A stretch of 64,000 nt of DNA from Hymenobacter nitidus (GTDB taxonomy: Bacteria; Bacteroidota; Bacteroidia; Cytophagales; Hymenobacteraceae): positions 1-64,000 of the forward strand of contig NZ_JAJADQ010000008.1 of assembly GCF_020447315.1 (NCBI RefSeq), read 5' to 3'. Position 1 is the first letter of the stretch, and every line of letters begins with the position of its first letter. The notes under the pieces were generated by a model. The model searched no databases. It was not told the DNA's origin and worked only from the letters and a program-made list of their open reading frames with translations. Shown in pieces: positions 25,112-33,864 of the stretch. The position numbers and the translations under genes are program-made.

Positions 25112-27313
25112 TCAAGTGGTTCTTCTCTGTTTGAGAGCCTTTATCTTCCAGTAATTCGGCCCAAACTTTTTTGAGTAAATGGCACCGGCCTGCCGGTAAT
25201 AGGTACGGGCCTGTGCTGCTTGACCTTGCCGCTGTGCCAGGTCACCCAAGGCTGCATTAAGGTCACCGAATAAGTCATGGTCAGCGAGCAGAATAGCGTG
25301 GATGCTCTGTTGGGATTTTCGGATCAGCATACCAGCTTCCGGCAACCGGTTTTGCTGTAGCCGCAGCAGGCTATAATTCAGGTACACAGTAGCCGTGGCA
25401 GGATGCTGCGTGCCGAGCAGCTTCTCGTGCAAAGCCACTGACGCCGCAAACAAGGAGTCGGCCTGCGCCGGCTGCTGTTGCCCGGCAGCCAGCAGCCCCA
25501 ACCCATTCCAGGCAGTTGCCGTGGTGAGCGTCTTAGCCTGGCCAAGCCGACGGTTGATAGCCAAGACCTGCCGGTAGCGGGCGCGGGCGGCGGCCAGCCG
25601 CCCCGATGCATAATCGACGTAGGCCGCAGTAAGCAGCAGCGGGGGTTGGCTGGGGTAGGTGAGCTTGCCATCCGGGTTAGCCAGCGCGAAGGCGGCCGCC
25701 AGGTTAGTATCCGCTGCGGGCAGGTTGCCCAGGGTAGCATTCAGATCGGCCAGCTCCATTAGGGCCACTGCAAGGGTTGAGCCCCGAATATCCTTCTGCT
25801 GATACCGCGCAACTACTTGGGTGTACTGCTGCTCGGCTGTTTCGTACTGCCCCAGAGCTTTGTGTACGGCCGCCAGTATTTGCACGCACCAGGTGAGTTG
25901 TCGGGAGGTCGGCCCCACGTGGGGCGCCAGCAGGGCCTGAGCGGCAATGACGGATGCTTTAGCTCGCGGATAGGCCGCCAGGGCCAAGTTGTTAGTGGCG
26001 AGCAGCAATTCAGCACCAGCCTCGCCGGCCCATTCTGCGGTGCCGTGGGCCCGGTAATAGCGCCGCGCCATCAGCAGTACCGAATCGGCCTGGGCATACC
26101 GGCTTTGTCTATAGTAGCAAGTGCCAGCGTATAAGTGCGCCTTGGCCCAATCAATTGAATCGTCAGCTGTAAACTGAATAGCCCGCAGTTGCTGCAAAGC
26201 CGCCCTTAGACTATCCTGCATCAGGTAATTCCGGGCAAGCTCAACACCATTTTCCACTACGGCTGCTTTGGTTGAGCGGGCAGGAAATTTCGCGTAAATC
26301 CGGTTGGCCCGCTTGAAAAGGAGGGAGGAAATATTCCACTCCTGACCGGCGGCCTGGGAGGTAGCCAGGCTGCTCAACAGGCGGGCGGTTTCGGCCGTTG
26401 GCGTGGGGTGCCGCTGATTGTAGAGCTTCAGGGCCCGGATAAACAGCGAATCACTTTGCGGCAACTGCTGCATTCGGAGGTAGCAGTAGGCCATATCATT
26501 GAGCGACCATACTTCCTGCTCCACCCAGTAGCTGTCGGAGCTGTCCGCTGTGTCTGCCCGGTAGTCGCCGCGCATCAGCACCGCGTGTCCTAGCTGATAG
26601 CTATGCAGCGCCTGCTGGTAGTGCCGCTGGTCGTACTTGGCATCGGCCCGGCAGCGGTAGGCTTTATACAGGGTCGAATAAGTGCCATTAATCAAATGAC
26701 GTGTGCCAACGGAGTCTTCGGCCAGCCACTTATTGCCTGCCGCGTAGGCTTGGCGGGCGTACGTTATGGCCTGGGGGCAGTCATTTTCTGCCAGGGCCTC
26801 GTCGCTGCGCTGCGCGTATTCGTGCATCAATATATTCTGCGTCAGCGTTGAGTTGCTTTGGTTGAGCACCAGCAGAATAGACCGGTAGGGAGAAAACGCA
26901 ATAGGAGTGTAGGCGAAGAAGGCGCACACGCCGAAGAGTATTGCAGTCCGGATGAACAAGGGTCGGTAGGCCGCTGCTTGCTCCGGCTGCCGGCGCCTGA
27001 CGAATACATAGGCTCCCTGCCCAGCACCGAGCAGGCCAGCCAAGGCTGGCAGCACCTGTTCGTAGAGGTCATGTTGTAGCCGGATGCTGTCCTGAAGCTG
27101 GAAAAGAGCGGCCCCAAAGCAGAGTCCACTGATGATGCGTACCCATGCGGCCGGCGCTGTCGGCCGCGTTCGGAACAGCCAATACGCTGCTGTGGCGTAG
27201 GCTAGGCCCAGCAGCCAGATGCTTGTCGTCAGAAAAGCGTCGGTTTCTCCACTTAAACCCAACACCGATATACTTGCCAGAACTGATAGGAAAATCTTCT
27301 CGAAACGAGTCAT
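25112..27313 (-). CDS. TPR-repeat membrane protein
   Basis: 733 aa from ATG 27313 (MTRFEKIFLSVLAS). About four hydrophobic segments occupy residues 8-155. The rest is a long alpha-helical solenoid of tetratricopeptide-like repeats, recognisable in YQQALHSYQLGHAVL, SLFIRALKLYNQRHP, ALYQTAEQQY-type units (VHKALGQYETAEQQYTQ) and AQARTYYRQAGAIY. The layout resembles sensors with helical cytoplasmic or periplasmic domains but no kinase or DNA-binding domain is attached. Base composition is slightly less GC-rich than its neighbours. Function unknown; a scaffold role is inferred from TPR repeats generally. Confidence 0.65.
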   Translation of the reverse strand: MTRFEKIFLSVLASISVLGLSGETDAFLTTSIWLLGLAYATAAYWLFRTRPTAPAAWVRIISGLCFGAALFQLQDSIRLQHDLYEQVLPALAGLLGAGQGAYVFVRRRQPEQAAAYRPLFIRTAILFGVCAFFAYTPIAFSPYRSILLVLNQSNSTLTQNILMHEYAQRSDEALAENDCPQAITYARQAYAAGNKWLAEDSVGTRHLINGTYSTLYKAYRCRADAKYDQRHYQQALHSYQLGHAVLMRGDYRADTADSSDSYWVEQEVWSLNDMAYCYLRMQQLPQSDSLFIRALKLYNQRHPTPTAETARLLSSLATSQAAGQEWNISSLLFKRANRIYAKFPARSTKAAVVENGVELARNYLMQDSLRAALQQLRAIQFTADDSIDWAKAHLYAGTCYYRQSRYAQADSVLLMARRYYRAHGTAEWAGEAGAELLLATNNLALAAYPRAKASVIAAQALLAPHVGPTSRQLTWCVQILAAVHKALGQYETAEQQYTQVVARYQQKDIRGSTLAVALMELADLNATLGNLPAADTNLAAAFALANPDGKLTYPSQPPLLLTAAYVDYASGRLAAARARYRQVLAINRRLGQAKTLTTATAWNGLGLLAAGQQQPAQADSLFAASVALHEKLLGTQHPATATVYLNYSLLRLQQNRLPEAGMLIRKSQQSIHAILLADHDLFGDLNAALGDLAQRQGQAAQARTYYRQAGAIYSKKFGPNYWKIKALKQRRTT

Positions 27314-27526
27314 TATTAAAGGGATGGTGAAGCCGATGCACCGGTGCTGAATACATATTCTGTTCTGGGTAACACAAAGAACCGAAATAGACGGCATCTG
27401 TAGCGAAGATTCCCTTGGTTAGGCAATGCTGCCCAACCCACCGAAACGACCTTTTCCCGCCGTATCTTTGTTGATTCCCTGCCGGCTTTGGGCCGGCTGC
27501 ATCACCCACCCGCGAGAATCAGCCTA

Positions 27527-30052
27527 GTGAAAGTTTGTATTGCCGAAAAGCCCAGCGTCGCCCGTGAAATTGCCCAGGTGCTGGGCGCCAGCCGCAAGAT
27601 GGATGGCTACTTCGAGGGCAACGGCTACCAGGTCACCTGGACGTTTGGGCACTTCTGCCAGCTGCGCGAGCCCGAGGACTACCGCCCCGAGTGGAAGCGC
27701 TGGAGCATCCACGACTTGCCCATGGTGCCCGACAACTTCGGCATCAAGCTCATGCGCCGCGACGACGGGGTGGTACGGCAGTTCAACGTGATTAAAAACC
27801 TGCTGGCCGGGGCCGAGGAAGTTATCAACTGCGGCGACGCCGGGCAGGAAGGGGAGGTGATTCAGCGCTGGGTGCTGATGGAAGCCAAGTACCGCAAGCC
27901 CTTCAAGCGCCTCTGGATTTCGTCGCTCACCGAGGATGCCATCCGCCAGGGCTTCGCCAACCTGCGCGAGGGCTCGGAGTTCGACAACCTCTACCAGGCC
28001 GGCAAGAGCCGCGCCGCCGGCGACTGGCTGCTGGGCCTGAACGCCACGCGTTTGTTTACCCTTAAGTACGCCGCCGGCCAGAAGCAGGTGCTCAGCATCG
28101 GGCGGGTGCAGACGCCCACGCTGGCCTTGCTGGTCGACCGCTACCACGAAATCCAGAACTTCCGGCCGGAGCCCTACTGGGTGCTGCGCACCGAGTACCG
28201 CGGCACCATGTTCAGCCACGTGGCCCTGGTCAAGAAGGGCAAGGACGACGATGAGCCCGACGAAAAGGCCCGCCTGAAAGCCCGGGGCTACTTCGTGAGC
28301 CAGGAGGAAGCCGACGCGGCCATGGCCGCCGTGAAGGACGCGCCCCTGACCGTGACGGGCGTCGAAATCAAGAAGGCGCTGGAGTCGCCGCCCTCGTTGT
28401 TTGATCTGACCTCGTTGCAGGTGCAGTGCAACAACCAGTTGGGCCTTTCCGCCGACGACACGCTCAAGACCGTGCAGGCCCTCTACGAGAAGAAAGTGGT
28501 GAGCTACCCGCGTGTGGACACTACTTTTCTGCCCGACGACCAGTACCCCAAAATTGCCGGTATCATGCGGGGACTGGGAGCCTACCATAGCCTCACCGAG
28601 CCGCTGCTGGCGACCAAGATTAAGAAGAGCACCAAGGTCTTCAACAACAACAAGGTTACCGACCACCACGCCATTATCCCCACCGGGGCCTCGGCGGGCG
28701 GCCTGGGCGGCACCGAGCAGAGCGTGTACGACATCATCGTGCGCCGCTTCCTGGCCGCGTTTTATCCCGACTGCGAAGTTTCGAACACGACCGTCACGGC
28801 CGAGGCGGCCAATCATCCGTTCCGGGTCCGGGGCCGGCAGATTCTGAACCCCGGCTGGCGCATCGTGTACGGCGACCCGACCCAGCAGCAGGCCCCCAGC
28901 ACGGCCAAGCCCGGCGAGGGCGACGACGATGTGGTGAGCACCATTCTGCCTGCCTTCGAGAAGGGCGAAAATGGCCCCCACAAGCCCCGCCTCGACCAGA
29001 AGCAGACCCAGCCCCCGCGCGACTACACCGAGGCCATGCTGCTGCGCGGCATGGAAACCGCCGGCCGCAACGTGGACGACGACGAGCTGCGCCTGGCCAT
29101 GAAGGAAAACGGCATCGGTCGGCCTTCCACCCGCGCCGCCATCATCGAAACCCTGTTTAAGCGCGGCTACATCCGGCGCGACAAGAAGAAAATCGTGCCC
29201 ACCGCCACCGGCGTCGAACTGATTGGCCTGATCCGCAACCCCACGCTGAAGTCGGCCGAGCTGACGGGGCAGTGGGAGCGGAAGCTGCGCCAGATTGAGA
29301 GCGGCAACCTCGACTCGGGTTTGTTCCTGGACGAGCTCAAGATGCTGGTGCGCGAAATGGTGCAGGAAGTAAAGCAGGATGGGTCCCGCCGCTCGATTAC
29401 GGTAGCCGGGGCGGGCATTTCGGCCGCTACCCCGGCAGCGGTGCTGCCCATCAAGCCCGCGGCGGCCACGCCGGCCGTGCCCGGCAGTCTGGGCTCGTGC
29501 CCAGCCTGTAAGGCGGGCCATATTCTGAAGGGCAAAACGGCCTTCGGCTGCTCCCGCTTCCGCGAGAATTGCCAGTTCCGCCTGCCGGCCCAGTTCGAGG
29601 GTAAGAACCTGACCGACAAGCAGGTTTCGGCCTTACTCACCAAGGGCCGCACCCCGGTTATCAAGGGCTACGTGGATGAGATGGGCAACAAGTTCGACGC
29701 GGCCGTGCGCCTCACGCCCGAGCACGGGCTGGAGCTGGTGCGGGCCGCCGAAAGCAAGCCCACCACCCCCGCCGACCCCGGCATCATTCCGTGCCCGGTG
29801 TGCAAGCTCGGCACCATGCTGCGCGGCAAAGCGGCCTGGGGCTGCTCCCGCTTCCGCGAGGACTGTCAGTTCCGGGCGCCGTTCGAGTGGGGCGGCAAAA
29901 CGTTGAGCGAAACCCAGATGAACCAGCTGCTACGTAAAGGCAAAACCGGCGTCATCCGTGGGTTCTTATCGACCAAAACCGGCAACCGCTACGAGGCAGC
30001 TTTGCAGGTGAATGCGGAAGGGCGCATTGAGCCGGTGTTTGATAAGGGGTAA
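27527..30052 (+). CDS. topB: DNA topoisomerase III (type IA) with two C-terminal zinc-ribbon-like repeats
   Basis: 841 aa from GTG 27527 (VKVCIAEKPSVARE); the in-frame TTG/ATG upstream at 27488 adds residues that do not fit the family. TOPRIM domain with E7 and GDAGQEGE (about residues 103-110). Catalytic Tyr is Y327 in VSYPRVDT, where most relatives have YPRTDT. The C-terminus carries two copies of CPxCKxG...GCSRFRExCQFR (about 655-685 and 760-790), the TopB/Toprim-associated zinc-ribbon-like repeat. It relaxes negatively supercoiled DNA and decatenates. A TATCTTTG -7-like box lies at 27463-27470. Often labelled as mobile-associated, but nothing mobile surrounds it here. Confidence 0.93.
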   Translation: MKVCIAEKPSVAREIAQVLGASRKMDGYFEGNGYQVTWTFGHFCQLREPEDYRPEWKRWSIHDLPMVPDNFGIKLMRRDDGVVRQFNVIKNLLAGAEEVINCGDAGQEGEVIQRWVLMEAKYRKPFKRLWISSLTEDAIRQGFANLREGSEFDNLYQAGKSRAAGDWLLGLNATRLFTLKYAAGQKQVLSIGRVQTPTLALLVDRYHEIQNFRPEPYWVLRTEYRGTMFSHVALVKKGKDDDEPDEKARLKARGYFVSQEEADAAMAAVKDAPLTVTGVEIKKALESPPSLFDLTSLQVQCNNQLGLSADDTLKTVQALYEKKVVSYPRVDTTFLPDDQYPKIAGIMRGLGAYHSLTEPLLATKIKKSTKVFNNNKVTDHHAIIPTGASAGGLGGTEQSVYDIIVRRFLAAFYPDCEVSNTTVTAEAANHPFRVRGRQILNPGWRIVYGDPTQQQAPSTAKPGEGDDDVVSTILPAFEKGENGPHKPRLDQKQTQPPRDYTEAMLLRGMETAGRNVDDDELRLAMKENGIGRPSTRAAIIETLFKRGYIRRDKKKIVPTATGVELIGLIRNPTLKSAELTGQWERKLRQIESGNLDSGLFLDELKMLVREMVQEVKQDGSRRSITVAGAGISAATPAAVLPIKPAAATPAVPGSLGSCPACKAGHILKGKTAFGCSRFRENCQFRLPAQFEGKNLTDKQVSALLTKGRTPVIKGYVDEMGNKFDAAVRLTPEHGLELVRAAESKPTTPADPGIIPCPVCKLGTMLRGKAAWGCSRFREDCQFRAPFEWGGKTLSETQMNQLLRKGKTGVIRGFLSTKTGNRYEAALQVNAEGRIEPVFDKG

Positions 30053-30065
30053 GTTGTATTTAGCC

Positions 30066-30105
30066 TGGCGCAATTCTACAGGCTGCAGTCTGTAGAATTG
30101 CGCCA
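30066..30105. terminator. Intrinsic terminator after topB
   Basis: Perfect 16-bp stem TGGCGCAATTCTACAG / CTGTAGAATTGCGCCA with an eight-base loop, 14 bp after the topB stop. T tract is weak. Confidence 0.7.
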
Positions 30106-30132
30106 ATAGTTCTGCTTTTATAGAAATGTCCG

Positions 30133-30459
30133 ATGCCTAAGAAACCACCAAAGGCCCAGCCCCAGCCGCTGCTGCCGCCACCCCCAGCGCCACCGGCCGC
30201 GTTGTTCAAGGCCCGCATCCTGGGCTATCTGGTGGGGTTGCTGCCCATGATAGGCATGCTGCTGCTGTTTCGGCAGGCAGTGCCGCAGTGGGTGGCCCTG
30301 GCCCTGACGGCCGGTGGGCTGTACTTCTCCATTCAGCTGCAGCAGGCCGCGCAGAAGCGGTTTGCCTACGACTTCAAAAACCGGGGTGAGTGGCTGGCGT
30401 TGGGCGTATACGCGCTGGTTGTGGCCGCCCTGGCCCTCAGTATTCCGTATTGGCACTAG
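30133..30459 (+). CDS. Small membrane protein of unknown function
   Basis: 108 aa. Proline-rich N-terminus (residues 1-25, PKKPPKAQPQPLLPPPPAPP) then three hydrophobic segments (about 31-48, 52-66 and 86-106). The stretch FAYDFKNRGEWLALGV separates the last two. I do not recognise a family. It is followed after 59 bp by a DUF2905 gene on the same strand, which makes a small two-gene membrane-protein unit likely. Confidence 0.6.
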   Translation: MPKKPPKAQPQPLLPPPPAPPAALFKARILGYLVGLLPMIGMLLLFRQAVPQWVALALTAGGLYFSIQLQQAAQKRFAYDFKNRGEWLALGVYALVVAALALSIPYWH

Positions 30460-30518
30460 GGCTTGCCTAATTTTTAGTTGGCGCGCTACCTAAACCCGGC
30501 AACCAATTTCTTCCGCTG

Positions 30519-30746
30519 ATGACTCCCCAACTCGGTAAAATCCTCGTGCTGCTGGGCCTGGTGGCGGTAGCCCTGGGCGCCTTTCTGTGGCTGGGTGGCG
30601 GCAGTCTGCTGGGTTGGTTTGGCCGCCTGCCCGGCGACATCCGCATCGAGCGGCCCGGCTTCCGCTTCTACGCCCCGCTGATGTCGATGCTCCTAGTCAG
30701 CATTGTGTTCAGCCTGATTCTGTGGCTGGTACGGCGGCTGGGCTAG
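30519..30746 (+). CDS. DUF2905-family membrane protein
   Basis: 75 aa, the normal size. Two membrane helices flank the family signature GRLPGDIRIERPGFRFYAPL (residues about 35-54). Found widely in bacteria; function unknown. Its stop overlaps by four bases (CTAG) with the stop of the minus-strand gene remnant. Confidence 0.85.
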   Translation: MTPQLGKILVLLGLVAVALGAFLWLGGGSLLGWFGRLPGDIRIERPGFRFYAPLMSMLLVSIVFSLILWLVRRLG

Positions 30747-31138
30747 CGGCTTTTGCCGGGCAGGCGGTAGCTCGTCTGAACGGATAACTGGTATATATCA
30801 CCAAAATTGGTGGCTATGAAGGGCTCTATGTGCCAGCGCTCCTGAGCCAGCAGCGAAGCCCGCACGAAACTTAGGGCGAAGTCGGTGCCGGTGTCTCCGC
30901 CCTTCACGTCTTTGAGCTTGCTGTTGGGTAACGCCAAGCCGCCCAGCAGCCGGAAGTCGTTACCCCCAAAGCCGTAGCCGGCTCCCAGCGTAGCAGTGCC
31001 GTTGCCCAGCCCCTGCAACCCATAATAGGCGCTGGTGTGAAAATAGAGCCGGGAAAAATTGCCGATTTCCAGTAGCAGCTGCGGCGTAGCGTCCGTCCGG
31101 ACCCCGGGCCGGTAGGGACAATCAGTGTTGCCAGCAGC
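30743..31138 (-). pseudogene. 3' remnant of an outer-membrane-type protein, broken tandem copy of the upstream gene
   Basis: An open frame without ATG runs from about 31138 to the stop at 30743. From about 31096 its translation aligns along its length with the C-terminal 115 residues of the protein encoded at 31200-32039: both contain LGNGTA, a Gly-rich strand, a (L)LGG/A segment and end ERWHIEPFIATNFGDIYQ versus HWELEPHLASNFQDVYQ, then a NYRL/SYRL close. The signal peptide and first half are missing. The only start codon in frame, TTG 31018, would leave 91 residues. I call it a decayed tandem duplicate. Confidence 0.6.
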
Positions 31139-31199
31139 ATAGGGTGGGGAGGAGGTATTGAGAGTGTATCGAACGGGGAATAAGGCGGTGGCAGTCGGC

Positions 31200-32039
31200 C
31201 TAGCGGGTAGTACGGCCTGTGAGGCGGTAGTTCAGGAGCAGGCGGGCCTGGTACACATCTTGGAAGTTGCTGGCCAGGTGCGGCTCCAGCTCCCAGTGGC
31301 TACCCAACCCGATGTGCGCCTGCGCCACCGGAATAAAGGTGGAAGTGGTGCTGCTCAGGATGCTGGCGTTTGCTTCGCTATTGACGACAGCGGCGCCCAG
31401 CAGCAAGCGGTGGCGGGTACTGCCAAACCCGGAGCCCAGCCCGAATACGGCCGTGCCGTTGCCCAGGCCCAGCAGGCCGCGGTTGAAGCTGGCGTGCACG
31501 TAGAACAGGGAGAACCGGCCGCCCTCGACCAGCACCTGCAGCCGGGCGGTGCTCCGCTTTTCGGGCTTATACACAAAGTCGTAGGCTGCATGGCCCAGGT
31601 GAGCGCCCAGGCCCAACCGAAAGTACTGCGGGTGGCCGATTTCGACGTAGGGGCTCAGGCTGTAGAGCTTGCGCGTGGTGGCCTGGTCGGGCTTATTGGC
31701 GTATAGGCGGGTCTGGCCGGCGGCGCCCTGCAGCTCCAGCGTCAGCGTGCTGCGCCTAAGAATCGGTAGGGTGCGGGCCATGCCAAAGCCGGCTACCTGG
31801 TAGCGCTGCTGGTAGGTTTCCGGCACCGGCGCATTTTTGGCATAGGAGCGCACCTTATAATATTGCTCGGAAACTCCGCCGCTGCCCCCAATGCTGAAGG
31901 TCGTCGCTGGCCGCCGCTTTGGCTGGGCGCCCAGGGAATCGGTTTGGGCCGTAGCTTCCCTGTTAAAGCCCAAGGTAAGGAGCAATGCCAGGCCCGGCAG
32001 CAGCTTGGGATACCGGCAAAAGGCAAATAGCGTGGTCAT
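31200..32039 (-). CDS. Secreted outer-membrane-beta-barrel-like protein of unknown function
   Basis: 279 aa from ATG 32039, which begins a signal peptide (KLLPGLALLLTLGF, cleavage near ATAQT). The rest alternates hydrophobic and polar residues in strands ending in aromatic residues (LYSLSPYVEIGHPQYFRLGLG, shown only in part as SPYVEIGHPQYF), a beta-barrel texture, and ends LLLNYRLTGRTTR. The frame is open to 32141 but the added part lacks secretion features. Its C-terminal half is duplicated in the remnant just downstream. No family recognised. Confidence 0.6.
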   Translation of the reverse strand: MTTLFAFCRYPKLLPGLALLLTLGFNREATAQTDSLGAQPKRRPATTFSIGGSGGVSEQYYKVRSYAKNAPVPETYQQRYQVAGFGMARTLPILRRSTLTLELQGAAGQTRLYANKPDQATTRKLYSLSPYVEIGHPQYFRLGLGAHLGHAAYDFVYKPEKRSTARLQVLVEGGRFSLFYVHASFNRGLLGLGNGTAVFGLGSGFGSTRHRLLLGAAVVNSEANASILSSTTSTFIPVAQAHIGLGSHWELEPHLASNFQDVYQARLLLNYRLTGRTTR

Positions 32040-32283
32040 ACAACAGGTAGCGGAAAAATGTAGTGGTTCGAAATGCCCGGTAGAGCCCGGCATGTAAGAC
32101 GACACGAACGTAGAGGTTTCGCAACCAATACCGTTTTCCACTTTCTGAACCTGATAGATTTTAAATGGCTACGATTTTTCTTCTTATGAAGCTGATAATA
32201 ACCAATCTGACAGTTGGGTATCAGACTTTATAAAACGATTATTTCGACGAGCAACGGCCGCCGGCCGGGCCCTGGTGTGGTTA

Positions 32284-33750
32284 TTAGCGGGCCTTGGCAG
32301 TGGCGCTGTAGTGCACGATGTTCTCGACCATGCCCTTGAAGATGACAAAGTGAAAAGGCACCAGCGAGTACCAATACAGGCGGCCGGCCAGGCCCTGGGG
32401 GCGGAAGGCAGCCAGCTGTTCCAGCGTGTGCGAGCCGTCAGGGTTGTCAATGATGCGGAACTGCAGCCAGGCTTCACCGGGTAGCTTCATTTCGGCGTAG
32501 AGCAGCAGCCGCCGGCCCGCGCGGTCGGCCACGAGCACGCGCCAGAAGTCGAGCGGGTCACCGGCCCGCAGGCTGGTAGGCGAGCGGCGGCCCCGGCGCA
32601 GCCCCACGCCACCCACTGCCTTATCCATCAGCCCCCGGATGCGCCACAGCCAGTCGACCTTGTACCAGCCGCGCTGCCCACCGATGCTCCAGATGTTCTG
32701 CAGCACTACCTCGGGCGAGTGGGTGAAGCGCAGCTGCTGCCGGTCGGTGAGCATGCCGTGCTGCGGAATCTGGACGAAGTCCATGTAGTTTTTCTCCATC
32801 ACGCCGCTGCTCACCGCGTCGCTCCAACTGCTGACCACCTCGTTCTGCTCGATGCGGGTGAAGGCCAGGGCCAGGGCTTCGCGGTAGCTCATGCACTGGT
32901 GGGGCAGCACCTGCGTAATGCTGCGCTTGAGCGACACGATGGTATCGTTGCGCAGACTTTCTACCAGGCTCTGGGCCAGGGAAAACGTGGTGCGCGTAAC
33001 CAGAAACAGCCACCACGAGGAGAGGCGCGGCGTGAGCACCGGCACCGTGATGATGTAGCGCCGGTAGCCCCGCTCGGCGGCCAGGCCCAGCAGCATCTGC
33101 TTGTAGGTCAGCACGTCGGGTCCGCCGATGTCGAAGGTTTCGCCCAGGCAGTCGGGGTGGTCGAGCACGGCCAGCAGGTAGTGCATCACGTCGCGGATGC
33201 CGATGGGCTGACAGCGGGAGTTGAGCCAGCGCGGCGTCACCATCACGGGCAGCTTCTCCACCAGGTCTCGGATAATCTCAAACGAAGCCGAGCCCGAGCC
33301 GATGATAATGCTGGCCCGCAGCACCGTAACGGCCGCGTGTCGGGCTTTGCGCAGCACATTTTCCACGGCCTTGCGGGAGCGAAGGTGGGCCGACAGGGCC
33401 CGGTCGTTGGCAATGCCGCTGAGGTAGATAACCTGGCGGGCGGTGGTCTGGTCGAGGTAGTCGGTGAAGTGGCGGGCCGACAGCTGTTCGGCCCGAAAGA
33501 AATCCTGGTCGTGGCCGCTCATGGAGTGCACCAGATAATAGGCCGCGTCTATGTCGCGGGGCAGGCTCTGCAGGCTCTCGGGTTGCAGCAGGTCGCCCTG
33601 GCACACCGTGACCTGGGCGCGCAGCCGCTCGGGCAGCTCGAAGCGGCGCGGGTCGCGCACCAGGCAGACAACCTCGTGCCCGGCTTCGGCCAACAAGGGC
33701 AACAAACGGCGGCCGATGTAGCCATTGGCACCAGTGAGCAGGATTTTCAT
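32284..33750 (-). CDS. NAD(P)-binding SDR-like protein with C-terminal DUF2867
   Basis: 488 aa. Atypical SDR/NmrA-type Rossmann start MKILLTGANGYIGRRLLPLL with GxxGxxG, and AAYYLVHSM plus VIYLSGIAND in the substrate region. The C-terminal half from about residue 320 is DUF2867-like (WSIGGQRGWYKVDWLWRIRG, then PLDFWRVLVADRAGRRLLLYAEMKLPG, shown in part). This two-domain arrangement is common in Bacteroidota and actinobacteria and is annotated only as SDR family oxidoreductase. Substrate unknown. It diverges from the GT83-like gene across a 114-bp gap. Confidence 0.85.
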   Translation of the reverse strand: MKILLTGANGYIGRRLLPLLAEAGHEVVCLVRDPRRFELPERLRAQVTVCQGDLLQPESLQSLPRDIDAAYYLVHSMSGHDQDFFRAEQLSARHFTDYLDQTTARQVIYLSGIANDRALSAHLRSRKAVENVLRKARHAAVTVLRASIIIGSGSASFEIIRDLVEKLPVMVTPRWLNSRCQPIGIRDVMHYLLAVLDHPDCLGETFDIGGPDVLTYKQMLLGLAAERGYRRYIITVPVLTPRLSSWWLFLVTRTTFSLAQSLVESLRNDTIVSLKRSITQVLPHQCMSYREALALAFTRIEQNEVVSSWSDAVSSGVMEKNYMDFVQIPQHGMLTDRQQLRFTHSPEVVLQNIWSIGGQRGWYKVDWLWRIRGLMDKAVGGVGLRRGRRSPTSLRAGDPLDFWRVLVADRAGRRLLLYAEMKLPGEAWLQFRIIDNPDGSHTLEQLAAFRPQGLAGRLYWYSLVPFHFVIFKGMVENIVHYSATAKAR

Positions 33751-33864
33751 AGAGCGGGCGGAGAGGTACTCAGGTACAACTCCACGCGCCGGGTTTGGTT
33801 ATGGATGCGCACAGCGGGCCATTGTGGCTACCTTCGTGGCTCGGTATCTCACTTCTTCCTGCCC

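Noticed and set aside
27524..29521. 665-codon frame antisense to topB
   Set aside because: Same GC-bias effect; the plus frame has intact type IA topoisomerase motifs.
32719..33864. 382-codon extension upstream of the GT83-like gene
   Set aside because: It is antisense to the SDR gene; the glycosyltransferase homology starts at the ATG at 33865.
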